The notes under the pieces were generated by a model. That model did no database searches, was not told the DNA's origin, and saw only the letters and a program-made list of their open reading frames with translations. This document shows positions 37,198-46,337 of a stretch of DNA of 64,000 nt, piece by piece (the first letter of the stretch is position 1; each line of letters starts with the position of its first letter). The stretch spans positions 2,170,001 through 2,234,000 of the forward strand of contig OZ241878.1 in NCBI GenBank assembly GCA_965203365.1, given 5' to 3'. Position numbers and translations under genes: made by a program. The stretch is from VYFG01 sp965203365. Lineage in GTDB: Bacteria; Pseudomonadota; Gammaproteobacteria; Arenicellales; Poriferihabitantaceae.

Positions 37198-37317
37198 GAC
37201 CCTTCTCCAGTTGTTCGTCAACTGAGATTGTCTGCCATCCTCTGGCCTGCTGCCATCCGCCTGACTCAATCAATCAGGCGACGGGGCCAAGGGTTGCACT
37301 TCAGAGTGGCACGGGGG

Positions 37318-37612
37318 TCAGGAGGACCAAGGTCCGGTGAATTAGTCTTGTGTCAAGCCTACCAATGTACTGGTTCAGTGACCGATATGCAAATGCCCGT
37401 ATATGACCTTCCGATGGTTGCCAAAATTCACCCGTCCAAGGCGACAGAAACTCTTCTTGAAAAAAGGGATTCGGTCTTCATTCAAGCGATGATCGCGCCT
37501 GGAAAATCCCACCAACTCGGTTTCGCAGAGCGACGATCGACACCGGCATCTAATTTAATTTTCGTTCGAATTATTTAATAGTGGTACGCTATATTCTGTT
37601 TTTCTTAATAGG
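37318..37612 (+). repeat. Direct repeat, copy B (fic upstream region)
   Basis: Second copy of the segment at 32783-33029, here leading directly to the fic ATG at 37624. The two copies are in the same orientation, 4.5 kb apart, and enclose the unknown operon and IS elements. Recombination between them would delete that island. Confidence 0.8.
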
Positions 37613-37623
37613 CATTCTCCTCC

Positions 37624-38787
37624 ATGAATCGTGGTAGTACCGGCCGATATGAAGTCACCGTCGTGAACGGCGAGGCGGTGCGGGCTTTCATCCCCACCCC
37701 TCTGCCTCCCATCCCGCCCCTGGATTTTCCCGTCCTGGCATCACACATGGAACAAGCGCTGCTTGCGCTAGGTCGCCTGGACAGCCTTTCGCGAATATTA
37801 CCCAACATTGGTCTCTTTCTGTACTGTTATGTGCGCAAGGAAGCGGTGCTGTCATCACAGATCGAAGGAACCCAATCTTCGCTGTCTGACCTCCTGATGT
37901 TCGAGCTGGACCGAGTGCCCGATACCTCCTTTGACGATGTCGGTGAAGTCTCCAACTACGTGGCCGCCCTGGAGCATGGGTTGCATCGGTTGGACAAGGG
38001 CTTTCCCCTGTGCAATCGACTGGTCCGGGAAATGCATGCGATACTGTTGCAACGGGGTCGAGGCGGCCATCAAGCACTGGGGGAATTTCGCCGGTCACAA
38101 AACTGGATCGATGGTCGCCGACCGGGTGTTGCGCGATTCGTCCCACCTCCGGTGTCTGCCGTCGCCGATTGTATGTCGGATCTGGAGCGTTATCTCCATG
38201 AGAACAACGACAAGACATCCTTGCTGCTGCGGGCCGGGCTGGCCCATGTCCAGTTCGAGACTATTCACCCCTTCTTGGACGGAAATGGCCGTATCGGTCG
38301 TCTCCTGATTGCGGTACTGCTGCATCACGGCAGGGTGTTGCGTCACCCGTTACTGTATTTGAGCCTTTACTTCAAACAGCATCGGGACGACTACTACAGT
38401 CTCCTGAATGAAACACGTACCAGCGGTGACTGGGAAGCATGGCTGAAATTCTTCCTGCATGGCGTCGCGGAAACGGCGGGAAGTGCCGTCGATATGGCCC
38501 GACGTTTGCTGACACTATTCGAACAGGATCAGACACGAATCAAACAGGAAGCGGGCCGTAAAGCGAACTCATCCCTACGAGTGCACCAAGTGTTGCAGGA
38601 ACGTCCGATCGCATCACTTTCGCAATTGGCCGCGCGAGCCGGCATATCCTTTCCGACGGGGTCGGCGGGAATCGAGTTTCTGCAAAACGCCGGCATCGTA
38701 CGTGAGTTAACCCGGAAAAAACGCAATCGACTGTTCAGCTATGTCCGTTATTTGAACATTTTGAGTGAAGGCACAGAACCATTGTGA
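37624..38787 (+). CDS. Fic-family protein (probable AMP transferase) with C-terminal winged helix
   Basis: 387 residues, starting a few bases after a CTCCTCC-rich leader. Fic enzymes transfer AMP or other nucleotide moieties to protein hydroxyls. The N-terminal domain carries the autoinhibitory motif SSQIEGTQSS, whose Glu blocks ATP until displaced. The core motif HPFLDGNGRIGR near residue 215 has the catalytic His and both anion-binding Arg/Gly residues. The C-terminal 90 residues (VHQVLQERPIASLSQLAARA, GIEFLQNAGIVRELTRKKR) form a winged helix, suggesting DNA binding or autoregulation. It stands alone as a stand-alone class II Fic without a separate antitoxin. Confidence 0.9.
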   Translation: MNRGSTGRYEVTVVNGEAVRAFIPTPLPPIPPLDFPVLASHMEQALLALGRLDSLSRILPNIGLFLYCYVRKEAVLSSQIEGTQSSLSDLLMFELDRVPDTSFDDVGEVSNYVAALEHGLHRLDKGFPLCNRLVREMHAILLQRGRGGHQALGEFRRSQNWIDGRRPGVARFVPPPVSAVADCMSDLERYLHENNDKTSLLLRAGLAHVQFETIHPFLDGNGRIGRLLIAVLLHHGRVLRHPLLYLSLYFKQHRDDYYSLLNETRTSGDWEAWLKFFLHGVAETAGSAVDMARRLLTLFEQDQTRIKQEAGRKANSSLRVHQVLQERPIASLSQLAARAGISFPTGSAGIEFLQNAGIVRELTRKKRNRLFSYVRYLNILSEGTEPL

Positions 38788-38966
38788 ACGACGGATGGCC
38801 CAGATGTCCTCTCACCATCCACTATCAATCCCCGTGGTCACCACCAATCACCCTGCACCGTATCACTGATGAAAGGGCCGGAAAGCTGAAGTCCCAGAAA
38901 CAGAGCCTATCCGACCCCGGCGGCGCGAAACTGACCCGGTCACCAATACCGGTTGATCTGGGACAT

Positions 38967-41027
38967 TCAGGCGACCTCTTCCAGGCTACCGAGGCCTTGA
39001 TGACGAAGCAGGGCGTCCACCGTGGGTGGGCGTCCCCGGAATCCCTCAAACAGGGTCATCGGCTCTTGCGAACCACCTGGTTCCAGAATCCAGTGAAGAA
39101 AGCTCAACCCCGTTTCTCGGTCCAGAATGCCGTTTTCTTCGAATCGGCTGAAAGCGTCGGATGACAATACTTCCGCCCACAGATAACTGTAGTATCCCGC
39201 CGCATAGCCGCCTGCAAAGATATGACCGAATGCATTCGGGAATCGGACATAGGACGGGACCTCCACCACGGCGACTTCGCTTTGGACCGCATCCAGCAGG
39301 TCCTGGATAGAGTCCTGGCCCGAAGGATCGAATTCCAGATGCAGCCGCAGGTCGAAAAAGGCATACACCAGTTGTCGACACATATGCATGGCCGACTGAA
39401 AATTCCTCCCCGACAACATCTTGTCCAGCAGTTCCGCCGGCAGCGGATCCCCGGTCTCGACATGACCCGAGATCCGATCCAGTGCCGCCGGTTCCCAGCA
39501 CCAGTTCTCCAGGAATTGACTCGGCAATTCCACCGCATCCCAAGGCACGCCGTTGATGCCAGACACCTCGGCCACTTCGACTGTCGTCAACATGTGGTGC
39601 AGGCCATGACCAAATTCGTGGAATAGGGTGCGCACTTCAGCATGCGTCAGCAGGCAAGGCTGATCTTCCAATGGCGGGGAAAAATTGCAGTTCAGGAAAG
39701 CCACCGGAATTTGTACACCGTGGTCGGTCACCCGCCGAGTCACACAATCCGCCATCCAGGCCCCACCCTGCTTGTGCGGACGGGCAAACCAGTCGGCGTA
39801 GAAAAACCCCCGGGATGCCCCTTCCCAGTCCCGGATCTGGAAAAATTGCACATCGGGATGCCAAACGGAGGGCGCCTCGGCTTGCTCGACTTGAATCTCG
39901 AACAACTGCCCGACAATCCAGAACATGCCCTCCAACACTGTCGACAACGGGAAATAGGGTCGGAGGGTCATTTCGTCAAAGTCATGCCGGTGCCGCAGTA
40001 GCTTCTCGCTGACCCAGGCGTAATCCCATGGCTTGAGCGCCTCCATGTCGAGCTCCTCTCGGGCAAACCGCTCCAGTTCCCCCTGCTCCTTCATACCCGC
40101 TGGACGGCAGCGGTCGGACAGTTGTTGAAGAAAATCCAGGATATCCGCCGGTTTCTCGGCCATCTTGGTCACCAGGGAATATTCCGCATAGTGACGGTAT
40201 CCCAGCAATTGGGCCAGTTCCCTTCGCAACCGAAGGATATCCCGCATCACCGGCCCATTGTCCCACTGTCCCGCATGCGGCCCGATTTCGCTGGCTCTCG
40301 TCACACGGGCACGATACATCGCTTCACGCAGCCAGGCATCTTCGGCATGGACCATGATGGCTTCATACGAGGGATCCTGGAGCGTGAATCGCCATCCGTC
40401 GACCCCTGCGGATTGCGCGACCTGTCGAGCCATATGCCGGGCATTGGCGGGAATCCCTCCCAACCGGGATTCGTCCACGATGTCCAGATACCAGGCATCC
40501 GTGGCATCCATCACATGGTGGGAAAACTGGCTGTCCAGTCGGGAAAGCTCACTGGAAATCTCCCGGTATCTTTGCTGGTCGCCGACATCGAGATCCACTC
40601 CCTGCAAGTGGAAGTCGCGCAATGTCTGGTCGACCGTCATGCGTTGGGCTGGATCCAGGGTGTCATAATGGCCGTCATGACGAATCCGGTGAATGGCCTG
40701 CCAGACATTCCGATCCTGCCCCCTTTCGGCATGATAGTCCGACAGCTTGGGCAGGCAATTTTCATAAGCCGCCCGCAAGTTCTTTTCGTCTCTGACGGCC
40801 ACCAAGTGTTCAACCGGGGCCCAAATGCGATCTAGGTCGTCTTCCAGTTGCTCCAAGGGAGCCATGAAATTGGCCCAGGTCGGTTCCTCCACGGTCGCGG
40901 TCAATTGCTGGATCTGTTGGCGATTGCGGGCTAGGGCCCAATCCACAGCTGGCTCCACATGCTCTGGTAGAATCGCCTCGAAATTCGGCCATCCGGTGAG
41001 GTCGAGTAATGGATTGTCGGACAACAT
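38967..41027 (-). CDS. prlC: Oligopeptidase A (M3 metallopeptidase)
   Basis: 686 residues from ATG 41027 (MLSDNPLLDLTGWPNFEAIL), which matches the family start; a longer start at 41048 is possible. The zinc site HEFGHGLHHML gives the HExxH pair, and the downstream NGVPWDAVELPSQFLENW contributes the third-ligand region. PrlC degrades signal peptides and short oligopeptides in the cytoplasm. It is head-to-head with gor, with only 27 bases between the two start codons. Confidence 0.93.
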   Translation of the reverse strand: MLSDNPLLDLTGWPNFEAILPEHVEPAVDWALARNRQQIQQLTATVEEPTWANFMAPLEQLEDDLDRIWAPVEHLVAVRDEKNLRAAYENCLPKLSDYHAERGQDRNVWQAIHRIRHDGHYDTLDPAQRMTVDQTLRDFHLQGVDLDVGDQQRYREISSELSRLDSQFSHHVMDATDAWYLDIVDESRLGGIPANARHMARQVAQSAGVDGWRFTLQDPSYEAIMVHAEDAWLREAMYRARVTRASEIGPHAGQWDNGPVMRDILRLRRELAQLLGYRHYAEYSLVTKMAEKPADILDFLQQLSDRCRPAGMKEQGELERFAREELDMEALKPWDYAWVSEKLLRHRHDFDEMTLRPYFPLSTVLEGMFWIVGQLFEIQVEQAEAPSVWHPDVQFFQIRDWEGASRGFFYADWFARPHKQGGAWMADCVTRRVTDHGVQIPVAFLNCNFSPPLEDQPCLLTHAEVRTLFHEFGHGLHHMLTTVEVAEVSGINGVPWDAVELPSQFLENWCWEPAALDRISGHVETGDPLPAELLDKMLSGRNFQSAMHMCRQLVYAFFDLRLHLEFDPSGQDSIQDLLDAVQSEVAVVEVPSYVRFPNAFGHIFAGGYAAGYYSYLWAEVLSSDAFSRFEENGILDRETGLSFLHWILEPGGSQEPMTLFEGFRGRPPTVDALLRHQGLGSLEEVA

Positions 41028-41054
41028 GTCGATAGAAGAGGTCAACACAGTCTG

Positions 41055-42407
41055 ATGTCAGAAAAATTTGATTTTATCGTAATCGGCGGGGGAAGTGGCG
41101 GCATCGCAGGAGCCCGCCGGGCGGCGGAGCACGGCGCGAAGGTCCTGTTGGTGGAGCATGGGGCGCTGGGGGGGACCTGCGTGAACGTCGGCTGTGTGCC
41201 GAAGAAAGTCATGTGGAATGCCGCCCAAATCGCCGAGACCCTCCGCTTGGCCCCGGATTATGGCTTCGAACCACCCCCCGGGGCATCATGCCATTGGGAA
41301 ACCCTCAAATCCTCAAGAGATGCCTACATCCATCGACTGAACGGCATCTATGCCCAAAACTTGGATCGCGATCAGATCCGGTGGGTGCAGGGCACCGCCC
41401 GGTTCGTCTCCGACCAGGTCGTCGAGGTCGACGGTCGGCATTTTCATGCGCCGCACATCCTGATCGCGACCGGTAGTCGACCCACGATTCCGAACCTCCC
41501 CGGAGCCGAACTCGGGATCACCAGTGACGGGTTTTTTACACTGGCCCGACAGCCCACCGACGTCATGGTCATCGGGGCGGGGTATATCGCCACGGAACTG
41601 GCTGGCGTGTTGCACAGTCTCAACAGCCGCGTGACCGTGGTCCTTCGAAAGAATCAGCTGCTGCGTACATTCGACCATACCCTCCATGAACTCGTCACCG
41701 AGGGGATGGAATCGGCCGGGGTCCGGATTATCCGTCAAGCGAACCTGACCCAACTCGTTCGTGTCACCGGGGAGAAACTGGGTTTCATGAAGGCGACTGG
41801 TGAAGTCATCGGCGGGTTCGATTGTGTTATCTGGGCGATCGGACGGCATCCCAATATCGAGACGCTCGGGTTGGAAAACACCAGCATACAACAGGATGAG
41901 CGAGGGTTTATCGCAGTGGATGAATACCAGAACACGACAAGCCGTGGGGTCTATGCCGTGGGAGATGTGACCCGGAATGCTCCTCTGACTCCGGTGGCCA
42001 TCGCCGCCGCGCGAAGACTCTCGGAGCGCGTGTTCAATCATCAGCCGGAGTCCCGGCTGAACTATGACAACATCCCCACGGTCGTCTTCAGCCATCCGCC
42101 CATCGGCACCATTGGGCTGACGGAACGAGATGCGCGGAAACAATACGGTGACCGCATCCGAATCTACCAGAGTCGTTTCGTGAATATGAAATATGCGATG
42201 TCGGCACATAAGCCCCTCACCGTGGTGAAGTTGATCACTGTGGGACCAGAAGAGAAGGTGATCGGCTGCCACGTGGCCGGAGAGGGGGCCGATGAAATGA
42301 CGCAGGGGTTCGCCGTGGCCATGAGCATGGGAGCGACCAAGCGGGACTTGGACAACACGGTCGCAATCCATCCCACCGCCGCCGAGGAACTCGTGACCTT
42401 GCGCTGA
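41055..42407 (+). CDS. gor: Glutathione reductase
   Basis: 450 residues. FAD motif FIVIGGGSGGIAGARRAAEH, redox-active disulfide GGTCVNVGCVPKK, NADPH-binding MVIGAGYIATELAGVLHSLN followed by an Arg-containing loop, and the C-terminal HPTAAEE with the active-site His and Glu. The enzyme keeps glutathione reduced and so supports the glutathione-dependent formaldehyde pathway (frmA-fghA) as well as peroxide defence. It converges on mnmG, with 41 bases between. Confidence 0.95.
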   Translation: MSEKFDFIVIGGGSGGIAGARRAAEHGAKVLLVEHGALGGTCVNVGCVPKKVMWNAAQIAETLRLAPDYGFEPPPGASCHWETLKSSRDAYIHRLNGIYAQNLDRDQIRWVQGTARFVSDQVVEVDGRHFHAPHILIATGSRPTIPNLPGAELGITSDGFFTLARQPTDVMVIGAGYIATELAGVLHSLNSRVTVVLRKNQLLRTFDHTLHELVTEGMESAGVRIIRQANLTQLVRVTGEKLGFMKATGEVIGGFDCVIWAIGRHPNIETLGLENTSIQQDERGFIAVDEYQNTTSRGVYAVGDVTRNAPLTPVAIAAARRLSERVFNHQPESRLNYDNIPTVVFSHPPIGTIGLTERDARKQYGDRIRIYQSRFVNMKYAMSAHKPLTVVKLITVGPEEKVIGCHVAGEGADEMTQGFAVAMSMGATKRDLDNTVAIHPTAAEELVTLR

Positions 42408-42448
42408 CCCAGCGGGCACGGTCCATCCGGCTTTACGGAACCAGAACT

Positions 42449-44338
42449 TCAGGAGGCCTTCTGGAGTCTCTTAAGATGGACCAGAAGTAATGAAATGGCG
42501 GCGGGTGTCACCCCCGGTATGCGTGCCGCCTGGCCGACCGTCTCCGGCCGGGTTTGGTTCAGTTTCTGCTGCACTTCCGTGGACAACCCCCGCACCTGAC
42601 TGTATTCCATCTCCATCGGCAGGAGAGTCGATTCCTGGCGGCGCAAACGGGAGATCTCTCCTTGCTGACGTTCGATGTATCCCTCGTACCGAGCCTGAAT
42701 TTCCAGCTGACGGATCGTCTGATCATCCGTCAAGGGGTTGTCCAGACCGACCAGATGCACCATGACCCGGTAATCGACATCCGGCCGACGTAGCAATTCA
42801 AGCAGGTTGACCCCCCGGCGAAGTGCACCGCCCAGAACGGCCTGTTCCCGTTCAAGATTCAACTGCCCGGGGCGAACCCGGGTGCTCGCCAGTCTTGCCT
42901 TCTCCCGTTCCAGCGCATGGCGTTTGGTGTCAAAACGCCGCATTCGATCCTCATCGACCAAGTTGAGTTGATAGCCCTTTTCCGTCAGTCGAAGGTCGGC
43001 ATTGTCCTCCCGGAGCTGAAGCCGGTATTCCGCCCGGGAAGTGAACATGCGATAGGGCTCTCCTGTGCCCAGTGTGACCAGATCATCGATCATGACACCA
43101 ATATAGGCATCCCCGCGTCCGGGACACCAAGGCACTTCATCCCGCACCATTCGGGCCGCATTCAACCCGGCAATCAGACCCTGGCCCGCCGCTTCCTCAT
43201 AACCGGTGGTCCCATTGATCTGACCCGCAAAGAACAGTCCCTGGATGCACTTGGTCTCCAGACTGTGCTTCAATCCCCGAGGATCGAAGAAATCGTATTC
43301 AATGGCATAGCCGGGGCGGGTGATCCGGGCCTTCTCAAATCCCCGGATACTGTGCACCAGCTCCTGCTGCACATCGAACGACAGGCTCGTGGAGATTCCA
43401 TTGGGGTACACCTCGGTCGTGTTGAGCCCTTCCGGCTCAATGAAAATCTGATGACGGGAACGATCTGCAAACCGAACGACCTTGTCCTCAATGGAAGGAC
43501 AATACCGGGGGCCCGCCCCTTCAATCACGCCACTGTACAAGGGAGAGCGGTCAAGGCCCTGGAGAATGATTTCGTGGGTTCGGGGATTGGTGTGGGTGAT
43601 ATGACAAGGCACCTGACGGGGATGTTCGTCCCCATGGCCCAGAAAGGAAAAAACCGGAACGGGGTCATCACCCGGTTGGGCTTCGAGTTCCTGGTAGTCA
43701 ATGGTCTTGCCATCAATCCTCGGCGGCGTACCGGTTTTCAGCCGGTCCACCGCCAGTGGCAACTCTCTCAGCCGGTCGGCGAGCGTGATCGAAGGTGGGT
43801 CGCCGGCCCGTCCCCCTTGGGCGTGGTCAAGTCCGATATGGATTTTTCCATTCAGGAAGGTGCCGGTTGTCAGCACCACCGCCGAAGCCTCGAAAACCAC
43901 ACCGATCTGCGTGCGGACGCCACACACCCGGCTATCTCGCATCAGGATGTCGTCGACCGCTTGCTGGAACAAAGTCAACCCCGGTTGGTGCTCAACGGCA
44001 TGACGGATGGCCATCCGATACAAGGCGCGGTCCGCTTGGGCGCGGGTGGCCTGCACTGCGGGTCCCTTACGAGCATTCAGAGTACGGAAATGAATGCCCG
44101 CCTGATCCGTCGCCCGCGCCATGATGCCACCCAGGGCATCAATCTCCTTGACAATATGTCCCTTGCCGATTCCCCCGATGGCCGGGTTGCAGGACATTTG
44201 GCCAATGGTCTCAATGTTGTGGGTCACCAGTAGAGTGGTCGCACCGACCCGAGCGGAGGCCAAGGCCGCTTCCACGCCGGCATGCCCGCCGCCGATGACG
44301 ATCACATCGAATCTTTCACGATAACGCATCAGGCTCAC
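42449..44338 (-). CDS. mnmG: tRNA uridine-5-carboxymethylaminomethyl modification enzyme MnmG (GidA)
   Basis: 629 residues from GTG 44338, or 626 from ATG 44329. FAD-binding GGGHAGVEAALASARVGATT, the conserved GQMSCNPAIGGIGKGHIVKE, TGTFLNGKIHIG and the C-terminal helical MnmE-binding domain (IPGVTPAAISLLLVHLKR) are complete. With MnmE it installs cmnm5 at the wobble uridine of certain tRNAs. mnmE lies 3.6 kb away on the same strand, separated by the motor-like pair. Confidence 0.96.
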   Translation of the reverse strand: MSLMRYRERFDVIVIGGGHAGVEAALASARVGATTLLVTHNIETIGQMSCNPAIGGIGKGHIVKEIDALGGIMARATDQAGIHFRTLNARKGPAVQATRAQADRALYRMAIRHAVEHQPGLTLFQQAVDDILMRDSRVCGVRTQIGVVFEASAVVLTTGTFLNGKIHIGLDHAQGGRAGDPPSITLADRLRELPLAVDRLKTGTPPRIDGKTIDYQELEAQPGDDPVPVFSFLGHGDEHPRQVPCHITHTNPRTHEIILQGLDRSPLYSGVIEGAGPRYCPSIEDKVVRFADRSRHQIFIEPEGLNTTEVYPNGISTSLSFDVQQELVHSIRGFEKARITRPGYAIEYDFFDPRGLKHSLETKCIQGLFFAGQINGTTGYEEAAGQGLIAGLNAARMVRDEVPWCPGRGDAYIGVMIDDLVTLGTGEPYRMFTSRAEYRLQLREDNADLRLTEKGYQLNLVDEDRMRRFDTKRHALEREKARLASTRVRPGQLNLEREQAVLGGALRRGVNLLELLRRPDVDYRVMVHLVGLDNPLTDDQTIRQLEIQARYEGYIERQQGEISRLRRQESTLLPMEMEYSQVRGLSTEVQQKLNQTRPETVGQAARIPGVTPAAISLLLVHLKRLQKAS

Positions 44339-44669
44339 AGTTAGGAAGTCGGGTCATCGTCAGTGGACAAGTCATCAAGCTGTGCGGACCAATCCCACAA
44401 GGCGCAACGATCGCAAGCCCATGGGGAGCCGTGCGCAGAGATTGACCATTCCGTTGGGCCCCAGCTGAGATGGTTAACACCCCGTCTCTCTTCGGAGCGG
44501 AAAATACCCATGACGGCCGGTAATCACGAAAGGTCGGATGAGAGGTCCAATAACCCACCCACCCAGTTGATCGGCACACCGGCTCCATAAAAGAGAATGC
44601 ACATAGTATATGCCGAATCGGCCAATTGACCAAAGCGCAGGACCTGGGCGCCGTCGTGTTGTCAGCGCT
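44339..44669. other. Gap between the MotB-like gene and mnmG
   Basis: About 330 bases with no gene. It contains the 3' end context of the MotB-like gene and should contain the mnmG promoter. No strong hairpin with a T run or consensus promoter was found by eye. Confidence 0.35.
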
Positions 44670-46334
44670 TCAAGGATTTGCCTGTTCCACAGGCTGCGAG
44701 TAGTAGTCGAAATTGTTCAAGATATATTGGGTGAAACGCCAGGCCTCTTTGTGCGACAAGTCACTGTCCTCGGGAATGATCACCTTGGTATAAAGGTTCC
44801 GCCCATGGCGTTCCTTCAGCTGGGTCAACTGCTGGTCGAGGACTGCTCGTGAGACGATCTGTGCTTCGGTTTCACCGGGCCGGGTCAGTCGGTATTCATA
44901 GTCGTCGTTGCGTCGACGAAAGTAGACTTGGGCGACTTCCTTGCCTGCAGGGGAGCGCGCTGCCCGAATCAACCCCCGGTAGCGTTCCTCCAACGACTCA
45001 TATTCCTCTTGCAGGGATGCAAACCGGACTCTCTGACGCTCGGCCTCCGCCTGCAACGCCCAATTCTCCCTTTCTCGTTCACGGATCTGTTGGGCCAGAC
45101 TCTCGATCTTTTCACGGTCGACTGATAGCTGTTGCCATGACAACTGCTCTCGCACCTGCAGTGCCTCAAGTTGTTCATTCCGCTCGGCCAACTGACCTTG
45201 CAGAGCCCGCTCTCCTTTCTTCAGTCTATCCAACTCCAAGTTCAGCTGCGCCAGCTTGAGATTGACCTCGTCCAACTGCACCGTCAGCGACCGGTTCCGT
45301 TGCATCAAGTGGCTGACATTTTCTGCCGATGTGCTGGTCAGTTCCTCAAGCTGTCGTGAAACCTCGGCGAGTTGACCGGACAGGAGCCGTTCCTGCTGGG
45401 TAAGACTTTCAATAACCGTCTGCTGGCGGGCACCTTCCTCCACCAAGGCTGATCGTTCGGCGTCGAGGGCTAAATTTTGCTGCTGCAAGGAGGCCAGTTC
45501 CCCCTGCAACCGTCGGCGGACAGACAGCAGAGTATCCACTTCTTCGATCAAGGCCAGTTTTTCCTGTTCGATTTGATCCTTGGACAATGCCAGGGACTCA
45601 CTTCGCTGCACCAGGGCCTGCTGGTCCGCCTCTAGCATGCGATGCTGGGCTTCCATCTGCCCCAGAGAAGTTTCAAGCGTTGCTTTTTCCTCGGTCAGAT
45701 CCTGTTTTGCCTGTTCCAGGGCGGTCTTTTCAGTAGCCAGCAAATCGCGACTTCGGATCAACTCATCGCGCTGTCCCTGAAGCGCAGACTGTGCTTCCGA
45801 GAGTTGGCCCAGCTGGATTTCCAGGGCCTCATTGGCATCTTGGAGATGAATGTTTTCTTCGACGAGAGTTCGGTTCTCTCCTCTCAACTGATCCCTTTGC
45901 GCCAGCAGCTCGAGATTCGTGTCACTCAGTTCGGCTCGTAACTCCGTCAGGCTGGAGACTTCCTGTTCCAATCCTTGCTTGGCATTCAGTAGTTCCGTCG
46001 TACGGGCAATCTCATTGTCCAGACGCTCGTTCAAAGTCTGGTTGGCCGCATTGGAATCCGTCAGGGCCTTTTCCAAGGCCTGAAAATCGGTTTTCAGTTC
46101 GGATATCTCTGAAGTCAACCCCAGGTTGTCTGATGAAATCGCCTGATTGATATCCATGCTGTTCAACAATTGGCGATGAAGGCTGCTATTGCGGACCATG
46201 ATAATGATCAGGGCCATGAGAAAGATCATGACCACAACCGTCATGATGTCAGAAAAGGATGGCCAGACACTATCATCTCCGAAGCCACGAACCCCGTGAC
46301 CAATTCGAAGATCAACAAACCCGTTTTCGGCCAT
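44670..46334 (-). CDS. MotB/ZorB-like ion-motor subunit with long periplasmic coiled coil
   Basis: 554 residues. One membrane helix near 30-47 is preceded by SFSDIMTVVVMIFLMALIII, whose Asp29 sits where MotB, ExbD/TolR and ZorB have their essential ion-binding Asp. Residues about 60-455 are an almost unbroken Gln/Glu/Leu-rich coiled coil. The last 100 residues form a small domain (VAQVYFRRRNDDYEYRL, NLYTKVIIPEDSDLSHKEAW, FTQYILNNFDYYSQ) that is not a recognisable OmpA peptidoglycan-binding domain. It starts three bases after the MotA-like gene. It is probably the rotor or force-transmitting subunit of an uncharacterised 5:2-type motor; its target in the envelope is unknown. Confidence 0.75.
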   Translation of the reverse strand: MAENGFVDLRIGHGVRGFGDDSVWPSFSDIMTVVVMIFLMALIIIMVRNSSLHRQLLNSMDINQAISSDNLGLTSEISELKTDFQALEKALTDSNAANQTLNERLDNEIARTTELLNAKQGLEQEVSSLTELRAELSDTNLELLAQRDQLRGENRTLVEENIHLQDANEALEIQLGQLSEAQSALQGQRDELIRSRDLLATEKTALEQAKQDLTEEKATLETSLGQMEAQHRMLEADQQALVQRSESLALSKDQIEQEKLALIEEVDTLLSVRRRLQGELASLQQQNLALDAERSALVEEGARQQTVIESLTQQERLLSGQLAEVSRQLEELTSTSAENVSHLMQRNRSLTVQLDEVNLKLAQLNLELDRLKKGERALQGQLAERNEQLEALQVREQLSWQQLSVDREKIESLAQQIRERERENWALQAEAERQRVRFASLQEEYESLEERYRGLIRAARSPAGKEVAQVYFRRRNDDYEYRLTRPGETEAQIVSRAVLDQQLTQLKERHGRNLYTKVIIPEDSDLSHKEAWRFTQYILNNFDYYSQPVEQANP

Positions 46335-46337
46335 GCG

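Larger units (their letters stand above)
36113..37317 (-). mobile_element. IS30-family element, internally deleted copy
   Basis: Ends with related inverted repeats: CCCACTTCCAGTCTGAAGTG near 36113 and, at the right, the complement of CACTTCAGAGTGGCACGGGG ending near 37317. Both share TCTGAAGTGCAAC. It contains one transposase gene with an internal deletion and, near the left end, a perfect 15-bp hairpin. Its right end abuts the 250-bp direct repeat in front of fic. Identity to the split copy at 22.5/31 kb shows the same family was active more than once here. Confidence 0.8.
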
